NCBI GenBank assembly: GCA_003586115.2
Contig: QVOM02000042.1
Span: 39,584,204-39,648,203, forward strand
Length of the DNA stretch: 64,000 nucleotides
Reading direction: 5' to 3'
From: Salvator merianae
Lineage: Eukaryota; Chordata; Lepidosauria; Squamata; Teiidae
Shown: one piece after another, positions 1 to 10,860 of the stretch
Position numbering within the stretch: the stretch's first letter is position 1
Layout: every line of letters begins with the position of its first letter
Translations under genes and position numbers: made by a program
The notes under the pieces: generated by a model
The model's database searches: none
Seen by the model: only the letters and a program-made list of their open reading frames with translations
Told to the model about the DNA's origin: nothing

Positions 1-510
1 CTGAATGTTCTGTACCAATCACATCCACACCTGGCCAGAGATAGCTATCCAATGTTATCTATGCTCTGGTAATCTCATGTTTAGTTTATTGCAATACATT
101 CTATGTGGGTCTGGAAACTATAACTGGTACAAAATGTGATATTTGGGTACTTCACCATGCACATATACCACTTGTGCTTAAGCACCTGCATTGGTTGCTA
201 GTTAAATTACTGAACCAGTTTCAAGGTTTTATCTTTGACATATATGGCCCTTAACAACTTTGGACCAGCTTACTTGGAAGATAGCTTCTCTCAGCATAGA
301 CCTGTGAGATCATCAGGATCTTCAAGGAAGGTCCTGCTGTGGATACCATAAATCACTGAATGTCATCTTATGATTACCCACAGTCAGGGTTTGTTTGTGG
401 TGGTACCCACCCTCTGGAATAGTCTCCCCTCTGATATCTATAAGGTGCCTACAATTCTGGTTTTTAGGAACAAACTGAAGCCTATCTTTTTATCCAGGCC
501 TTTCCAGAGT
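1..510 (+). mobile_element. LINE/L2-clade ORF2 C-terminal remnant
   Basis: A decayed reverse-transcriptase tail. Conceptual translation gives LHWLLVKLL near 190-216 and then LWNSLPSDI near 413-439, the two words that typically close the ORF2 protein of L2-like LINEs. Frameshifts and stops separate them, so nothing is coding. The upstream part lies outside the window, and the 3' limit is blurred because the sequence grades into AT-rich DNA. Family assignment rests on those peptide words; another Jockey/CR1-group LINE is possible. Confidence 0.6.
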
Positions 511-609
511 AAATGTTTGTTTGCTTTCCCATCCTTGAATTTAATTATGTTTTTAACTGTTTTTATTTTTTTGTACTCTCCTTCAAGATTATATATTAAT
601 GTGAAATAG

Positions 610-613
<4 letters not shown>

Positions 614-657
<44 letters not shown>
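614..657. repeat. (TA)n microsatellite
   Basis: About 22 uninterrupted TA units just downstream of the L2 remnant. This purity suggests a currently variable locus. An open frame reading through it is an artefact of the repeat. Confidence 0.97.
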
Positions 658-662
<5 letters not shown>

Positions 663-760
663 AGAAGGGTGTAAAAATAAATACATACAAGGCAAATGAC
701 ATTTTACCAACCACATAAAAGCAAAAACATATTATACAATATCTTGTTATACAATACTCT

Positions 761-1218
761 GGGCCTGTTCACACTTTAGTGCTAGTAAGTGTCCAGGCTC
801 TCAGTAGCTCATCTGCACTGTGCGAAGGCCCTAGTGTCTGGAACTGGCTACAGCCACTCTCAAATGCTACTAGCTGTGGACAACAAAATTTTGTGTCCAC
901 AGCTGTATCGGGAGCAGCTGGACTACTTCCAGTAAGCAGCGTTCACACCTGTTTCCAGGTGTGAATGCTTCAGGTCATGGTGCAGCAGAGGCTGCAGGTG
1001 TGCAGTCATGCACCACATCCCTGGTATCCATGACAGTGGCCAGACATTTCCATAACTGCAGTCCTGGTGGGTGGCCAGCATTTATACTGTGAATGCCGGA
1101 AGACCAGTTCTGGGCTGTTCCAGCCCTTAAAGTGCAGATGGCTGCCAAACCATAGGGTCTATTCCAGCTTAGAATAGTAGGATTCTACCATTCTAAGCTA
1201 GAAAGTGAGAACAGGCCT
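761..1218. mobile_element. MITE, GGGCC-terminus family B (458 bp)
   Basis: Begins GGGCCTGTTCACACTTTAG and ends with the inverse AAAGTGAGAACAGGCC, flanked by TCT on both sides (758-760 and 1219-1221) if the final T is counted inside. The core holds blocks seen in other copies, such as CTAGCTGTGGACAAC and a region resembling 26071-26388. No transposase is encoded. Three-bp target duplications suggest PIF/Harbinger-type mobilisation, which is inference. Confidence 0.75.
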
Positions 1219-1221
1219 TCT

Positions 1222-2298
1222 GTTTCTTCACTGATGACCCTCCAGTGCAAAAGATAATCTGCACTGATTCTATTGAACATATATTTCTTTTCACAGACCA
1301 AAATAGAAAGTTGTAATTTTACTCATCTGGACATCACTGATCAGACTCATAGAGTAAGGGTGCTTAAAGAAACAAAACAAAACAAAAAAAACCTCCTCTT
1401 TTGCTGAGGAAAAAATGCACATTGAGCTAAAGATATGGAGCATTTATTTGGAAATATCAGACTTAAACATCTTGTTATACTGTGAAATGGAAAGGGATGG
1501 ATTCTTTGAATAGCAAATGCAGAGGTATACTTCAATGGTGCAAGACCCTTTCACTTCAATAGAACTGTATTTGCAGAGCACCTGAGGATTGGGGCTGTAA
1601 GCACAGCTTTGCTGTGCCTGTCTGTTTGTGATAAAGCATAAATCCAAAGATGGCTCCTTTAATGTTTTTCCATCTCCTTTAAAAGCACTTCTTATGTGCA
1701 GACAGTCACTTTCATAATATTCATGCTATGCTGTGCATTTAATGCTGTTCTGATAAAATGTACTGAATAAGAGGGTTTGGACAGCCATGCTAATGATGCA
1801 TTATTCTTCATTTTACAACCTATATCTTACCATCATGAGGCATTTTCACACATGGCACTGGAAACATCCTTGAGCCACTTTCATACGCTATTCCTCTATA
1901 AGTAAACGTTGTAATGCAAGAAAGAATGAAGCAACCAGCCATTTTGAAGTCCTTCAAGGAAAGAAGATATTCCATCCTAATTACAGGATTGAAAAATGCA
2001 AATAAGCATGCAAACATACAACTCTTCTCCCATTTAAGTAGTCTGAAGATGTCAGTAACTTTTGGAGACAATTCTTCTCTAAAAAATTAAATTCTTAGCT
2101 ACAAAACTAGACCACTTACATATTAACTAAGTATGCCAAGAACACAAGTATTATTATTATTGTTACTACTACTACTACTACTACTACTACCATTATTATT
2201 ATAATATAGATATTAAAAGTATATATAAAGCAGGACAATTTAAGCAATAAAGCCTGGGGTCATTGTATAAGAGATGGCTGCATTGTTTAACTTGGTAA
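1222..2298. other. Unique sequence with a short simple repeat
   Basis: No coding region or recognisable transposon seen. About 1590-1830 is complex, non-repetitive, A/T-rich sequence containing words such as CTAATGATGCATTATT, which would suit a conserved enhancer, but conservation cannot be judged from one sequence. A TTA/TAC trinucleotide tract occupies about 2151-2204. Confidence 0.5.
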
Positions 2299-2949
2299 TA
2301 GAGACATGCAAAATTTGATTTGCATTTGCAAATTCAGTTGAATACATTTGCATTCATGGAAGTTTGCATCAAAATGAAAATGCAGTTTTTCACATTTATA
2401 AAACTTCAGCCCAATCAATACAATCTTCAGTTTGTAGAGATGTGTAAAAATCATTTCACATTCACATCTTTGTTTGACTATTTTGCATTTGTGGCTATTT
2501 GCATAGAATTGAAAATGCTTTTTTGCATTTTCAGAATTTGATGCAAATCGAACCAGTTGCCCGCTCATGAAAACGAAGTATTTATTTGAATATTTGTATT
2601 TTTTCTGTATTTTTGCCTATGAAAAAGGCATTATCAATTATCACAAAAATTGCAAAAACATCACAAAAATTGCTTCAACAGCAAAATGAGAATAACAATT
2701 TTTGTTGGTACACATCTGTACCTGCTTCCGAAAACTAACAATTCAGTTAAATATTTTTGTTTCTCTGTATTTTTGCCTATGAAAAGGGCTTTTTTAATGG
2801 AAAGAATGGTATTTTTCTTTGCAAAGAAGTGTGAAAACAAATACAAAAAAAATATTTTTTCAATTAAATGGCTTAACAATGAAACGAACAAACAGGATTT
2901 TGCTTCGACAGGGAAACAAACATGTGGATTTCATTCATGCATATCTCTA
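2299..2949. mobile_element. hAT-like MITE, long composite copy (651 bp)
   Basis: Starts TAGAGACATGC and ends GCATATCTCTA, with flanking octamers CTTGGTAA (2291-2298) and CTTTGTAA (2950-2957), 7 of 8 identical. A second internal TAGAGATGTG terminus at 2435 suggests one copy inserted beside or into another, or an internal duplication. The core is built from short words such as TTTGCATTTGCA and AAAAATTGC and encodes nothing. The 8-bp duplication is what places it with hAT-type elements. Confidence 0.7.
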
Positions 2950-3129
2950 CTTTGTAATCTTAACTGAGTACAGGAGGAGACTTGTGCCTTCTTCTCTCAA
3001 CATGAGGAAAACCCATCCAATTGAGACCTCTCAAGGGAAATATTATCAGGCCATAAGTCCATACTGCTCAAAACAATATTTTAAATTATGGAAATGCTCC
3101 AAATAGAAGCAGGACACCAACTATCTGTT

Positions 3130-3290
3130 ATATATTACTTGTCAAGGGTCAAAATGTCAGCAGAGGGTCTCAGAATGCTCTCAGGAGAGGCTGGACAGAT
3201 ATCTGTCTGGGATAGCTTATCAAAACCTGCATTGAGAAGGGGATTGAACTCAATGACCCTGGAGGTCCCTTCCAACTCTATGATTCTATC
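3130..3290 (+). mobile_element. CR1 LINE 3' end
   Basis: Contains GGCTGGACAGATATCTGTC and, at the end, CCCTTCCAACTCTATGATTC, the hallmark 3' terminus of CR1 retrotransposons in birds and reptiles. The copy is 5' truncated, as most CR1 copies are, and diverged. There is no poly(A) tail, as expected for CR1. Confidence 0.88.
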
Positions 3291-3485
3291 AAGGAACAAT
3301 GGCTACTTCTAGATGTGACTAGGAGTAAAATGTCCTAAGAAGAAGGCTTTTCCTTGTACTGTCCTGCTCCACACTGCAGTTGCCAGGAAGCCTCTTTGGT
3401 CATCAAAGGAAGAAGGTAAGAGTGCTGACAAGTACTGATATATTGATCCTCTCCTTTCCTCTCTCCCTCAGTATATCACTTTTTT

Positions 3486-3488
<3 letters not shown>

Positions 3489-3533
<45 letters not shown>
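3489..3533. repeat. (AT)n microsatellite
   Basis: About 22 uninterrupted AT units, the second long TA tract in the first 4 kb. Confidence 0.97.
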
Positions 3534-3534
<1 letters not shown>

Positions 3535-3539
3535 CTGAG

Positions 3540-4275
3540 GCAGGACTCACACAGTGCCTTTATAGAACTGTAAATACATCCTACAAAGATAGGATCTACA
3601 TGCCCCTGCTGCCTGGAGTTGCATTAAGTGCAGATAATGAATGTAGCATCCACGTGGATCTGTACTCATCCCACAGCCATGCCACCATAAGCATTCCTTT
3701 GGGTGCTTGAGCAGTAGAGGAGGAAAAGAGCTCAGAGATTCCTCCTCCTGCTCACCTTTATAGCCCTGACACCACTGTATCTCCACTGCTCAAGAAGATG
3801 TACTTGTTTCATTAGCAGCTTCAACAAACACAGGAAATGGCCCATGGGGCCAATGATTTCCCTGGAATGGAATGAAGGTTCCCTTGCTGTGATCTTGACA
3901 GTTGGGGGCAGTGAATAGCGTGCAGACAGCATGCTGCTGTTTTAAGAAGAGCCCTGCAAGCATACTATTCCTCTTAATTCACAGAGGGAATCCCCCCTCC
4001 TATGCAAATCTTGCCATAGAAAGGAGTAGAGGTTGAGTAGCAGCAACAGCAGCTTCTTCTATAGGAAAGTCCCTTCACCCACCAAGCAGCCCTGAACCTG
4101 CAGAGAGCATTCAAAGATATCTACGTGCTGGAACAAGGGGGCTTCTTCCAGGTTAACAAATTGATGTTTTCTTAGGAGCTGCATTTTTGGTTCCCAAGAT
4201 CACGGTGCAACATTTGGGTGCTTGGTGTGACAGGTATAGTAAAGCAATTTCTATAACAACTCTATCTGTGTTCCC
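3540..4275. other. Unassigned sequence
   Basis: No gene or clear transposon ends seen. Short open frames on both strands have no recognisable domains. Confidence 0.4.
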
Positions 4276-4560
4276 ATGTCTGGAACAGGTAGCTCTATTT
4301 TTGGTGGATGGGGAAGGTGCCCCCATCTATGGCACCTTTCTCATTTCCATTTTGAAGTGAGGAGGCACTATTTTCCATGGCACCTCCATGCGGGGTGGGG
4401 AAAACTGCAAGCGATCATGCCACAAAATAACGTGCAAAATCACTTCGAAGGCACCCACTGCCACCATAAATGGAGATGGGGTGACAGCGGGTGTCTTTTG
4501 GGGATGACAAGGGTGCTCTATTCTGGTAAGTGAAGATGCTGCCTCCATCTAGCATAAGTT
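4276..4560. mobile_element. Family E repeat, degenerate copy
   Basis: Resembles segments near 28890, 44450 and 61350, sharing an order of words: a CACC(T/A)-rich start, a GAGGCAC..TTTTC block, CATGCRGGGTG, and a final CAAGAATG/GATGCCT-like stretch. Termini are not clear and the copies are well diverged. It is a non-coding dispersed repeat, and the open frames on either strand have no homology I recognise. Confidence 0.4.
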
Positions 4561-5486
4561 GAATTCACACTTTTGGGTATACTGAATTTGATAATTATCT
4601 TCATATTGAGGACACCTTACTCCAGACCTCTGGGAGATTCCCCCTGTTTTATATGCATGTTAAAGACAGTTTGCAGAATGCTTTACTTACTTTACCATGA
4701 ATGAGGGTTTGGTTCTTCTCCCCTCTCAAAGAAAATTCACTGGGCATCTCATAGATATCACATTCTCCGCTCTAATGTGGAAGTTGTTCTAATATATTGG
4801 CACTAGTGCTGCACTTTTTCCCATCAGAGCAAAATTGTCTATTACAGTTATAGCTGGATTATGCTCAATTTTTTTAACCTCATTTACAAAATTTGAGTCT
4901 GTGATGTTCTCATCAAGGGACATGATGATAGAGTTATGGCAGTTCTGTGATTAAATTTGTTCTGCAGCAACCTGTATATGATCTACAATAAAATATTTCT
5001 TTTCTTTGTTTCACTGTATAACCTTCGGGGAGGATGTTATCCGTGTAGTATTGCGTGAAGACTTCAAGAAAAAATGGATATATAGCAGGCTGGATATGTT
5101 AAGTGATCACAATAAAAAAAGGGGGAAAGGCAGTAATTAAAAAGCTTATTGAGTGAAGCTGCTCAAAATAGCCTATGCTTCAAGCACAAAATCTTCCCCT
5201 ATAAATTGGTTAAAGCTGCCATGAAATAAATAACTTTTGCTTTGCTTGTTAAGTGTTCATATTGTCATAATTGGTGTTTCCTTTCAGACTGCAGAATGCT
5301 GAAATACATGTAGTCATAGCTTTATAAAGGAAGTGAAAAAATCCACAAATAAGAGATAACACAAATAGGTCTATTTAAATCACAAAGAAAGGCAAAATGA
5401 TGTGGACAGGGTAACAAAATATTCTGTGGTTCCTGAACTACAATTGCCATCAGACCTTGTCATTCTGGTCAGCAGCAACTGACTTA
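4561..5486. other. Unique AT-rich sequence
   Basis: No coding potential or transposon termini recognised. Possibly decayed repeats plus intergenic DNA. Confidence 0.4.
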
Positions 5487-5691
5487 GGCTGTGTTCAGAC
5501 ATAACAAAAGGGGCGACTTGGAGGTGCCTCATAGAGACAGTATGTGGCACTCATGTTCCCCAGTCTTCTCTAATCCACCTTTTCTGTTCATGAGAGGGGG
5601 GAGGGGCAGACTGGTGTGTGAGCAATCCCACCTCGAAGCCATCTCTGAGCTGCCTCAGAGATGCTTTTCTTTGTTGTGTCTGATCACAGCC
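5487..5691. mobile_element. Family D MITE (205 bp)
   Basis: Termini are inverted repeats: GGCTGTGTTCAGACATAAC at the left, and GTTGTGTCTGATCACAGCC at the right. Near-duplication of the target is TTA/TTG. The core carries GAGGGGGGAGGGGCAGACTGG, shared with the inverse copy at 15735-15950 and with partial copies at about 13030 and 19277. Non-coding. Confidence 0.7.
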
Positions 5692-5929
5692 TTGGCTATC
5701 ATTTAAGTGTCTCTGTCCAGGAAGGTTAGTTCTAGTGTATGGCAATATGTGGGGGGAGGGGGAGCTGCTGTGTACAACTACTAGCCCTTGATGGGCAACA
5801 TTCAGTGTATAACAAACCTATGCAATAGGACTTCCTCTTCCTTTCCTCTGCCCTGTAACTCTTTACCTTTACTCAGAGGATCTCCACGCCTTCTGGAGCA
5901 GATTTGAGGGTTTCAATAGAGTGGAAAGT

Positions 5930-6445
5930 TCATTGTGGTCAGGGTGGGATGCCTCATCCTGGAACAAGCAACTAACTGTTCCAAGCTGGGATGAGTCACC
6001 ACTGCTGTGGAGCAGGGCTGTCTGTATTCAAAAGGCCCATATCTCTCCAGGCCTTGCCACTACCTCCAGAGAACCTTATGAGGCAGCAGCAAGGCTTTGA
6101 AGGCCAGGAAGTTCCTGGCTGGGATAGTTTCAGGGCAGACCCATTTCTGGTGGTGCTTCCTGGAGTGCCACCAAAACGCCCCCACTATAATATACTGGAC
6201 CACAGGGGCGTGCCATGTGCACACCTCTGTGGCCCAGTATATCAGCACTGGTCTGGTTGGTAGACCTCTTTAAAGAAGTTTACACCTATGCTGGGCTAAA
6301 AACACCATTTTCAGCAATCTAGCCCAAGCCCAAACCATGCTTTGTCTAATGCAGATGAAGGGTGATTGGAGTGGGTGGGACTAACATGTGGACTGCTGTC
6401 CTTTATTCTGGAATTTGTTCCAAAATAAGGGGCAGTGAGGAAAAG
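5930..6445. mobile_element. Family G repeat, degenerate
   Basis: Ends in a small hairpin, CTTTATTCTGGAATTTGTTCC followed by its inverse AAAATAAGGGG, that also closes the repeat at 43615-44025. The middle has GTGCCACCAAAACGCCCC, a block shared with family C members (for example 39059). The left end is not resolved. Non-coding. Confidence 0.45.
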
Positions 6446-6589
6446 GCTGAAGTTACTTAAGAAATCACAATAGTCAGACTTGGATCTGAACTCAGGGGTT
6501 CACACAAAGGAAGGGATTTCAGTCTTGCAACAGCCATCAAAATTATCCACCTAAATGCCAGTAATTCATCATGTCCTTCCATTAAGGAG

Positions 6590-7010
6590 GAGAAGGGGGA
6601 GCAGGAGTCACCTACTGTTTGAGTGAGCTTGATTTCATTTACTCACAATGACTGTGCCTGGCTTGTTCCAGTCGAGTCTTGAGCCAGATCAAGCAATCGA
6701 GCCCAAGACTGGAATGCAGGCCAGTGGTGCAAACCAACATCCATCAACATCCAGCAGCCCGGCACAGTCCACTTTCAGAGCATGGGAACAAAATTTCCCA
6801 GGCTACGAAGTTGCTAGCCATGGCTTTTTTTAGCCTGGCACACAAAAGTAGTCCACTGCCAGGGCCATTTCCAGGAGTCCAGCAAAATAGCACTGGGCTC
6901 TGTATACCAGGTAGACTGGATCAATTATCTACAAGCATCCTCACACAAGTGGCTGGTCTGGTCCACTATCAGGGACCATGTTGAAGAGCACTTTAAAGCA
7001 GTCACCCCAA
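6590..7010. other. Degenerate dispersed repeat, unassigned
   Basis: Contains TTCCAGTCGAGTCTTGAGCC followed closely by its near-inverse CGAGCCCAAGACTGGAA, a stem-loop of the sort seen in the palindromic MITEs here, and a CCAGGGCCATTTCCAGGAG block that recurs near 43500. The termini have decayed. Confidence 0.35.
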
Positions 7011-7214
7011 GTTACAACAAGAGCTTTATTCTATAGGCTGCTCCAAGGCCTAGTCCCATGCAGACAGGTCAGACCCAATCTGTTGTGTGGATGCCGCGCT
7101 CCTTGAGGGTTGCTGGCAGAAATGTTATGTGTACTATTGTGTGTACTAAAGTTGTTGTTCTGTACCATTGATTTACGTCTGTCACCTGGTTGATTAATTG
7201 GACAAAATTATCCA

Positions 7215-7337
7215 ATTATGAAGCTTTCTTGTCAGAGGTAAAGAAATGGTTTGCCACTGCCTAGTTCTGGGGAGGGTCTGGGGGTTGAAATTGCACCCTT
7301 CTGCTTTCCAGTAAGTTTGTTCTACCACTGAGATACA
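7215..7337. mobile_element. Short retroelement-like remnant
   Basis: AGAAATGGTTTGCCACTGCCT followed by TTGAAATTGCACCC and TACCACTGAGATACAG recalls conserved tails of old amniote SINE/LINE elements. It is too short and diverged to name. The family A hairpin at 7338 is inserted directly after it. Confidence 0.35.
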
Positions 7338-7517
7338 GGCCCTTTCTGCACTTGGCCTTATTCTGGATCATATCCCAGAACAGGGACCTGCTATCTTCAT
7401 GCTAGTGGAGTTTACAGCAGGCCCCGTATGGGGCCTGCCATAGTTCCTACTAGCATGCAGATGGCAGGTCCCTATTCCAGGATATAATCTGGTATAAGGC
7501 CAAGTGCAGAAAGGGCC
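7338..7517. mobile_element. Family A palindromic MITE, copy 1 (180 bp)
   Basis: Almost the whole element is one inverted repeat. GGCCCTTTCTGCACTTGGCC at the left is answered by GGCCAAGTGCAGAAAGGGCC at the right, and the two roughly 85-base arms meet near CAGGCCCCGTATGGGGCCTG. Four more copies lie at 24428, 38146, 54379 and 62450. Transcribed on either strand it would form a long hairpin. It encodes no protein. Confidence 0.85.
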
Positions 7518-8354
7518 ACTGTGACTTTCAGTGGACTAAAATGCTATTTGTTTTAATGAAACATTAGCATGTAAGAAATACACTTAAATTTTACTAATTC
7601 ACGGGTATTTGCTTCAAATTTTATCCAGATTTCCTTCTAATTTTGGTAGTCCAATGAAGAAGCAAGAGGTATGCAAAGGTAGCCTCCTTGCTATTCAGGA
7701 GAAGGCAGGCATTTTAATAGTGGATAGATGGTTGAAGTTAGAGGTGTACATGATCATAAAAATATGATTTCAGCTTGTAGTTAATGCAAACCAGCAATGT
7801 CTAGACCATTTTGCCATCAAATCTAGAACGAGTAGCCTATTCAGCAAGCAGTTTAAGACACACACACCCATCACTTTCCAGCCTATCTCCTTCCCTAATT
7901 GTGACCCAGCCTCCTCCAGGATTGCACCACAGCCTTCCTCCTTTCCCTGAACACACCCTGCCAACCTCCAGACCATGCCTTACCATCCCCCTATCAGGTC
8001 TGCATAGCATTCACCCGCTCTCCATAGGCCTATGCCACTCTGCTGTCATCAACCACCACCATCCTCCTTCTGCAAGGCTTACTAGGCTTTTGGGATGGAG
8101 AGGTACAAGCCCTTCCAGAAGGCCTAGTGTATGGTCATTTGTGTGTTGACTTCCTGAAAAGGCTTTGAATTGACCAATCATGTTTGAGGTCTTTGCAGGA
8201 AATGAATGCATGCATATCCACTCACTGGCCTCCTGGGAGGACTTGGCCCAGGGTTGATGAAGCACATTCAGGGAAGGGAGGGAGACCAGGTCATGATCTG
8301 GAGGAAGGCTGCAGCATGAAAGAGGGGCTGGCTGAAATGTGGGGGAGAACTGAA
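7518..8354. other. Unassigned sequence
   Basis: C/T-rich stretch at about 7860-8050 and otherwise ordinary composition. Open frames on both strands here (up to 120 codons) show no domain, biased codon use or splice context that I can defend. Confidence 0.4.
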
Positions 8355-8499
8355 TGAATGAACCATTTGTCAAATTCCCCTAACCCTAGTTTTGTTCATT
8401 TTTGGACCAAACCCCATTTTTTTTGCAACAAGTATGGTCCGAAAATAAATTCCACTTTCTCTTCTCATTTCTATATGAACCTCATTCAGCACATCCCTA
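8355..8499. mobile_element. hAT-like MITE, truncated
   Basis: Ends TTCAGCACATCCCTA, the right terminus of the TAGAGATGTGC family, preceded by the usual short AT-rich words. No matching left terminus or 8-bp duplication is visible, so the 5' limit is arbitrary. Confidence 0.45.
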
Positions 8500-8593
8500 G
8501 TTTAAAGAGGTGTCCATTGGAATTTGATACAGTCCTTTGCAAAGCGGAGAAGGTATTCAAATAATCTCTGCTGGATCACTTCAAGTAAACATT

Positions 8594-9202
8594 GGACCTT
8601 TTCGCACTGTAGCGGTAAAACGTTCTTGTCTGCTCGCTAGAACAGAGCGTTCGCACTGCCGCAGGCGCGCGCCTCACCCGATTCCGACCGCTTCGTACCC
8701 GATCCGAACCGGAAGCTGGATAAGGCTAGACAACAAAAAAGATGTCTTCATCCCGACCTGCGCGATGGAGCGAAGATCGGGCACGGTGCTTTCGAACTGT
8801 TTGCCTCGGTGTCGGGCGTGGCCGGCGCGTCTACGCATCCGTGCTCCGCTGCTTCACATCCGGAGTGCGAAGTTTCCGTACCCGGCTCCACTGCTTCGTA
8901 CCCTGGTACGATACTTCATACCCGGGATAACCCTTTGGGCTTGGCAGCTTAGCTGCCGTTACGAAGCTGGCTTCGTAATGAGCCCTCTGGGTGCGAAGTA
9001 GGTGCGAAGGTGTGAAGTGGGTACAAAGCGGGTGCGAAGTGGGTACCGAACTAGCGGCTGCCATTCACACTGTTCCCTCTGCTGGTCGGCTTCGGGTCCG
9101 TTCCTCTGGCCGGGAGTGCGAATGGCACCGAGCGTTCCCCAAACTCTCCGGTTCGAAACGAACTACTGGGAACGGTCTACGGAGCTCAGTGCAAAAAGGC
9201 CC
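8594..9202 (+). mobile_element. CpG-rich GGGCC-terminus MITE, copy 1 (609 bp)
   Basis: Bounded by GGACCTTTTCGCACTGTAGC and the inverse CTCAGTGCAAAAAGGCCC, with ATT on both sides (8591-8593 and 9203-9205). The twin at 39791-40399 has the same length in the opposite orientation and about 90 percent identity by eye. The terminal repeats extend inward through GGTAGACCGTTC-like words. The inside is strikingly CpG-rich against AT-rich flanks and holds a run of GGGTGCGAAG-type units at about 8988-9050. A 154-codon frame crosses it but resembles no transposase. Confidence 0.85.
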
Positions 9203-9284
9203 ATTCTCTTAGGTACTTTCCACTTCCTTCCCTAATTAATGTCAAGAGAAGACCCGTTTTATATTACATTTTTAAGAGAAATAC

Positions 9285-9619
9285 TAGAGATGTGTACAAA
9301 TCCATGTTCAAAGGTTTGATATGAAACAAACTGAGTCTTCGTGAGTTTGGTCTGATCTAGATCCAGGACTGAACAGTTCATGAACAGTTTAAGGTGAACA
9401 AAAATGGAAATACATTGAAAAAGCCCTATTTAAAGGACAAGATGTGGTCAAACTCAAATGGTTTGGATCAAACCATTCTGTTCAGCCAAGCAACCATAGT
9501 TCGATTCAGATTGAACCAGTCCCTTTTAAGCAAGGGTTGGCTTAATTTGAATCAAACTGGTTTGAACTGAATGGTTCAATTCAAACCATTTATATTCAAA
9601 CCAAATTTGCACATCTCCA
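9285..9619. mobile_element. hAT-like MITE (335 bp)
   Basis: TAGAGATGTGT at the left and GCACATCTCCA at the right. Flanking octamers AGAAATAC and ATAAACAC agree at 6 of 8 positions. The core alternates GGTTTGAATCAAACC-type words in both orientations, so it can fold into many small hairpins. It sits 82 bp from the CpG-rich element. Confidence 0.7.
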
Positions 9620-9780
9620 ATAAACACTGTAGTTCTATATCTTAACTGCTGGTCTTTATCTAAAAGATTGTTCTTACCACCACTATCTAACGTTTGAGTG
9701 TAGAAGTTTGTGGTCTTCTCAAGATCTCAGAACAATGGCAAATCTAAATCCCTTCCAGAGGTTTCAAGGTTCATCTCTCA

Positions 9781-10006
9781 GGTTGCATACACATACAGTA
9801 AAAGAAGTGACTCAAAAGCTACTTAGAGATAGTAGCATTCATGTGTTAGTGCCCTCAATTCATATTAAAGGCCAGAAAACATACTTCCAAAGAACATTAT
9901 CTGGCCTTTAATGTGGATTAGAGGTTAGATGGGAACACTTTCATCCACATGCTACCATCTTTTAGCTGCTTTTCAGCTACTATTTTTAAAGTGTGTGGGT
10001 GCAACC
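9781..10006. mobile_element. Family I MITE, copy 1 (226 bp)
   Basis: Left end GGTTGCATACACATACAG and right end GTGTGTGGGTGCAACC are inverted repeats. Further inside, AAAGGCCAGAAAAC and TCTGGCCTTTAATGTGG form an inner stem. Similar elements lie at 19032-19219 and 32621-32822. Non-coding. Confidence 0.65.
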
Positions 10007-10639
10007 TTAGGTGTTGCTTGGGAGATCTTGGAAGAGTGCAAAAGCTCTTCATTTCCCCAACTAAAACTCAGTACAGGCTTATCCTCTGAAGTTTGAAGAA
10101 TCCTATCTGAAACAGAAGTCTTAAGGTTTCCACCTACGTTTGCATTACATTGTGTTTTTATATTCATGGAATTTGTTATTGTTGCTCAACTTTTCAACAA
10201 ATCATTAGGCTGAAGCACCACTCTTCATTTTTCTAAATAGTGCCATTTGTCACAGCTTCTAGTTTAATATGGCTTCAACATTGGAACACATTTCCTTACA
10301 AGTGGCAAGTCTCTAATAGGGTCACAATGAGTGGTAGCCAGCCCCATTACATGTTACCTTGTACAACAAGAGCAATTTCAAATGACATTCAATCAAAAAA
10401 GCAGAAGGGTTATTAGCAAGGCTTGTGTCTTCAGCTGTCCCCTGATTTTAAGAAAGTAGAATATGGTATGGCATTTTGATGACAGAATTATAGACAATAA
10501 CATTTTCTACCGACATCAGTTAAATGATACTTCATCTTGCCTAGGAAATTTAACAGGTGACTCTTCGAGCTCTATTTTTCCAAGCTTCTACTGGCAACCC
10601 TCTTCACATCTCACTCTTTACTTACTAACAGATGTTACA

Positions 10640-10860
10640 CTGCATTGTAGTATGCATTTATATTCCTCCTTTCTTCTGAGGAGTGGTAGGTAGGGAACAT
10701 TGTTCTCCTCTCCTCTTTTTTATACTCATAAGAATGGTGTGAAGTACATAAGGCTATCCAAGGTTATCCACTGAGCTTAAACATCCAAGCAGGAATTTGA
10801 ACCCAAAAGCTTCCAGGCAGTACTGACCAAAACTCTGGAGACAGAAAGGGCAAATATCCA
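10640..10860 (+). mobile_element. L2/MIR-like 3' fragment
   Basis: The order of words AATGGTGTGAAGTACATAAGG, CCAAGGTTATCCACTGAGC and AGGAATTTGAACCC follows the conserved core seen in ancient amniote L2/MIR-like repeats (a GTGAGGTAGG..CCAAGGTCACCCAGTGAGC..GATTTGAACC pattern). It is heavily diverged, so the family name is approximate. Confidence 0.55.

Noticed and set aside
438..716. 92-codon minus frame with IY repeats
   Set aside because: Translation of the (TA)n microsatellite.
7338..7517. A microRNA gene
   Set aside because: The stem is far longer than a pre-miRNA and is repeated five times with transposon-like ends.
8537..9001. 154-codon frame in CpG-rich sequence, possible CpG-island gene
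   Set aside because: It lies within the 609-bp MITE, whose twin at 39791 has opposing frames of similar length; GC-rich DNA has few stops.
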